From: Rhodospirillaceae bacterium
GTDB taxonomy: Bacteria; Pseudomonadota; Alphaproteobacteria; GCA-2731375
Direction of reading: 5' to 3'
NCBI GenBank assembly: GCA_018660265.1
Contig: JABJKS010000103.1
Coordinates: 1-64,000 of the forward strand
DNA length: 64,000 nucleotides
Below the pieces are notes generated by a model. The model was not told the DNA's origin, did not search any database, and worked only from the letters and a program-made list of their open reading frames with translations. Each line of letters opens with the position of its first letter. The first letter of the stretch is position 1. A program made the position numbers and the translations under genes. This document shows, in pieces, positions 63,335-64,000 of the stretch.

Positions 63335-63354
63335 GGGACACTCCAATCAAATAA

Positions 63355-64000
63355 TCAGCCTACAGAGTAGGCGCGAACAAAATCCGGATCAATGGTCAGG
63401 CCTAATCCGGGGCGGTCGGGAATACTGATACGCCCCTCAACCACCGGAAAATTCTCCGCCACAAGATCATGCATCAAGGGATTATGGCCCAGGGAATATT
63501 CCACCGTAAAGGCAGCAGGTGCCGTGGCGCAGATTTGCAGGCCAGCCGCGAACATAATCGCCCCGCCCCACATATGCGGGGCCAGGCGGATCTGGTGGCT
63601 GGTGGCCAGGGCGGCAATGCGCATGGCTTCCGTAATGCCGCCACAAATGGCCAGGTCGGGTTGAAAGATATCAACCGCGCGGGCCAGGGCCAGATCACGG
63701 AAGTCAAACCGGGTAAAGATGCTTTCCCCAGCCGAGATGGGAATATCCGTCGCCGCACGCACCTCGGCACAGCCCGGAATATCATCCGCCGTCACCGGCT
63801 CCTCGAACCAGGCAAGGTCAAAATCAGTGACCAGGCGGCAGAACCGCTTCGCCTCGGCGCAATCAAATGTGCCATGGGCATCCGCCATGATGCCCACATC
63901 ATCGCCCAGATACTTGCGGGCGGCAGCGACCCTGGCAGCGGAGGTTCTGGCATCACCGTCGGCCGAACCCACCCGCATCTTCACGGCACCAAAACCGCCC
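63355..64000 (-). CDS. Mandelate racemase/muconate lactonizing-type enolase-superfamily enzyme, C-terminal part
   Basis: The frame is open at the right window edge; visible residues start GGFGAVKMRVGS, the strand carrying the catalytic K-x-K/R motif (KMR). Then VGIMADAHGTFDCAEAKRF (Asp ligand), FEEPVTADDIPG (Glu ligand), PISAGESIF (third ligand) and the C-terminal LAPHMWGGAI with the catalytic His. Such enzymes dehydrate or epimerise acid sugars. The N-terminal capping domain is outside the window. The LLM gene begins 21 nt downstream. Confidence 0.9.
   Translation of the reverse strand, partial: GGFGAVKMRVGSADGDARTSAARVAAARKYLGDDVGIMADAHGTFDCAEAKRFCRLVTDFDLAWFEEPVTADDIPGCAEVRAATDIPISAGESIFTRFDFRDLALARAVDIFQPDLAICGGITEAMRIAALATSHQIRLAPHMWGGAIMFAAGLQICATAPAAFTVEYSLGHNPLMHDLVAENFPVVEGRISIPDRPGLGLTIDPDFVRAYSVG

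Overview
The window is about 64 kb of GC-rich, densely coding chromosomal DNA. It reads as an alphaproteobacterium, probably Rhodospirillales-like. The strongest argument is the run ahcY, divL-type kinase, tsaE, amgK-type kinase at 55714-61017, where the kinase carries tyrosine instead of histidine in its H-box, as in Caulobacter DivL. I see no tRNA, rRNA, CRISPR array, prophage or insertion sequence.

Layout. 1-620 is the end of an MsrA-MsrB fusion. 879-3121 is a compact three-gene cassette: a tiny secreted protein with a double-glycine-type motif, a secreted C39-like cysteine peptidase, and an outer-membrane barrel with an N-terminal coiled coil. It resembles a stripped-down Fap (functional amyloid) export system. 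3211-13237 holds glutathione transferases, a fused 5-oxoprolinase/hydantoinase, a class III aminotransferase, a CoA-transferase and a DUF1330 protein. 13465-16472 is a divergent pair: an ArsM-like methyltransferase whose frame continues through an in-frame UGA exactly where relatives have a conserved cysteine (candidate selenoprotein), and a BTAD/TolB-like/TPR regulator interrupted by an in-frame UAG. After an AT-rich spacer come a PAS protein and a soluble chemoreceptor. 19442-28295 is mostly acyl-CoA, aminotransferase and redox metabolism plus a ZnuA-like protein, an outer-membrane barrel and Ada.

28383-33031 contains three copies of a palindromic intergenic element. Each sits 10-41 nt upstream of a redox or detoxification gene (a Baeyer-Villiger-type monooxygenase, a YghU-type GST, a nitroreductase). 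33082-36566 is a translationally coupled trio (2-hydroxyacid dehydrogenase, ThDP enzyme, Gfo/Idh/MocA oxidoreductase).

36563-50131 is one long leftward surface-glycan operon: ABC exporter, CMP-sugar synthetase, acyltransferase, deacetylase, methyltransferases, a dioxygenase-like protein, a sulfotransferase and three GT-B-like proteins, most joined by ATGA-type overlaps. It diverges at 50132-50413 from a rightward operon (sulfotransferase, asparagine synthetase, GT4, O-antigen ligase/polymerase). The shared region carries two 15-bp palindromes and a 30-codon leader ORF. The right end holds the ahcY/divL block, a GT87-like membrane protein, an LLM-class flavin enzyme and a truncated enolase-superfamily gene.

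The two signals most worth pursuing are the candidate selenocysteine methyltransferase and the minimal Fap-like cassette. Every assignment is by reading motifs; no database search was run.
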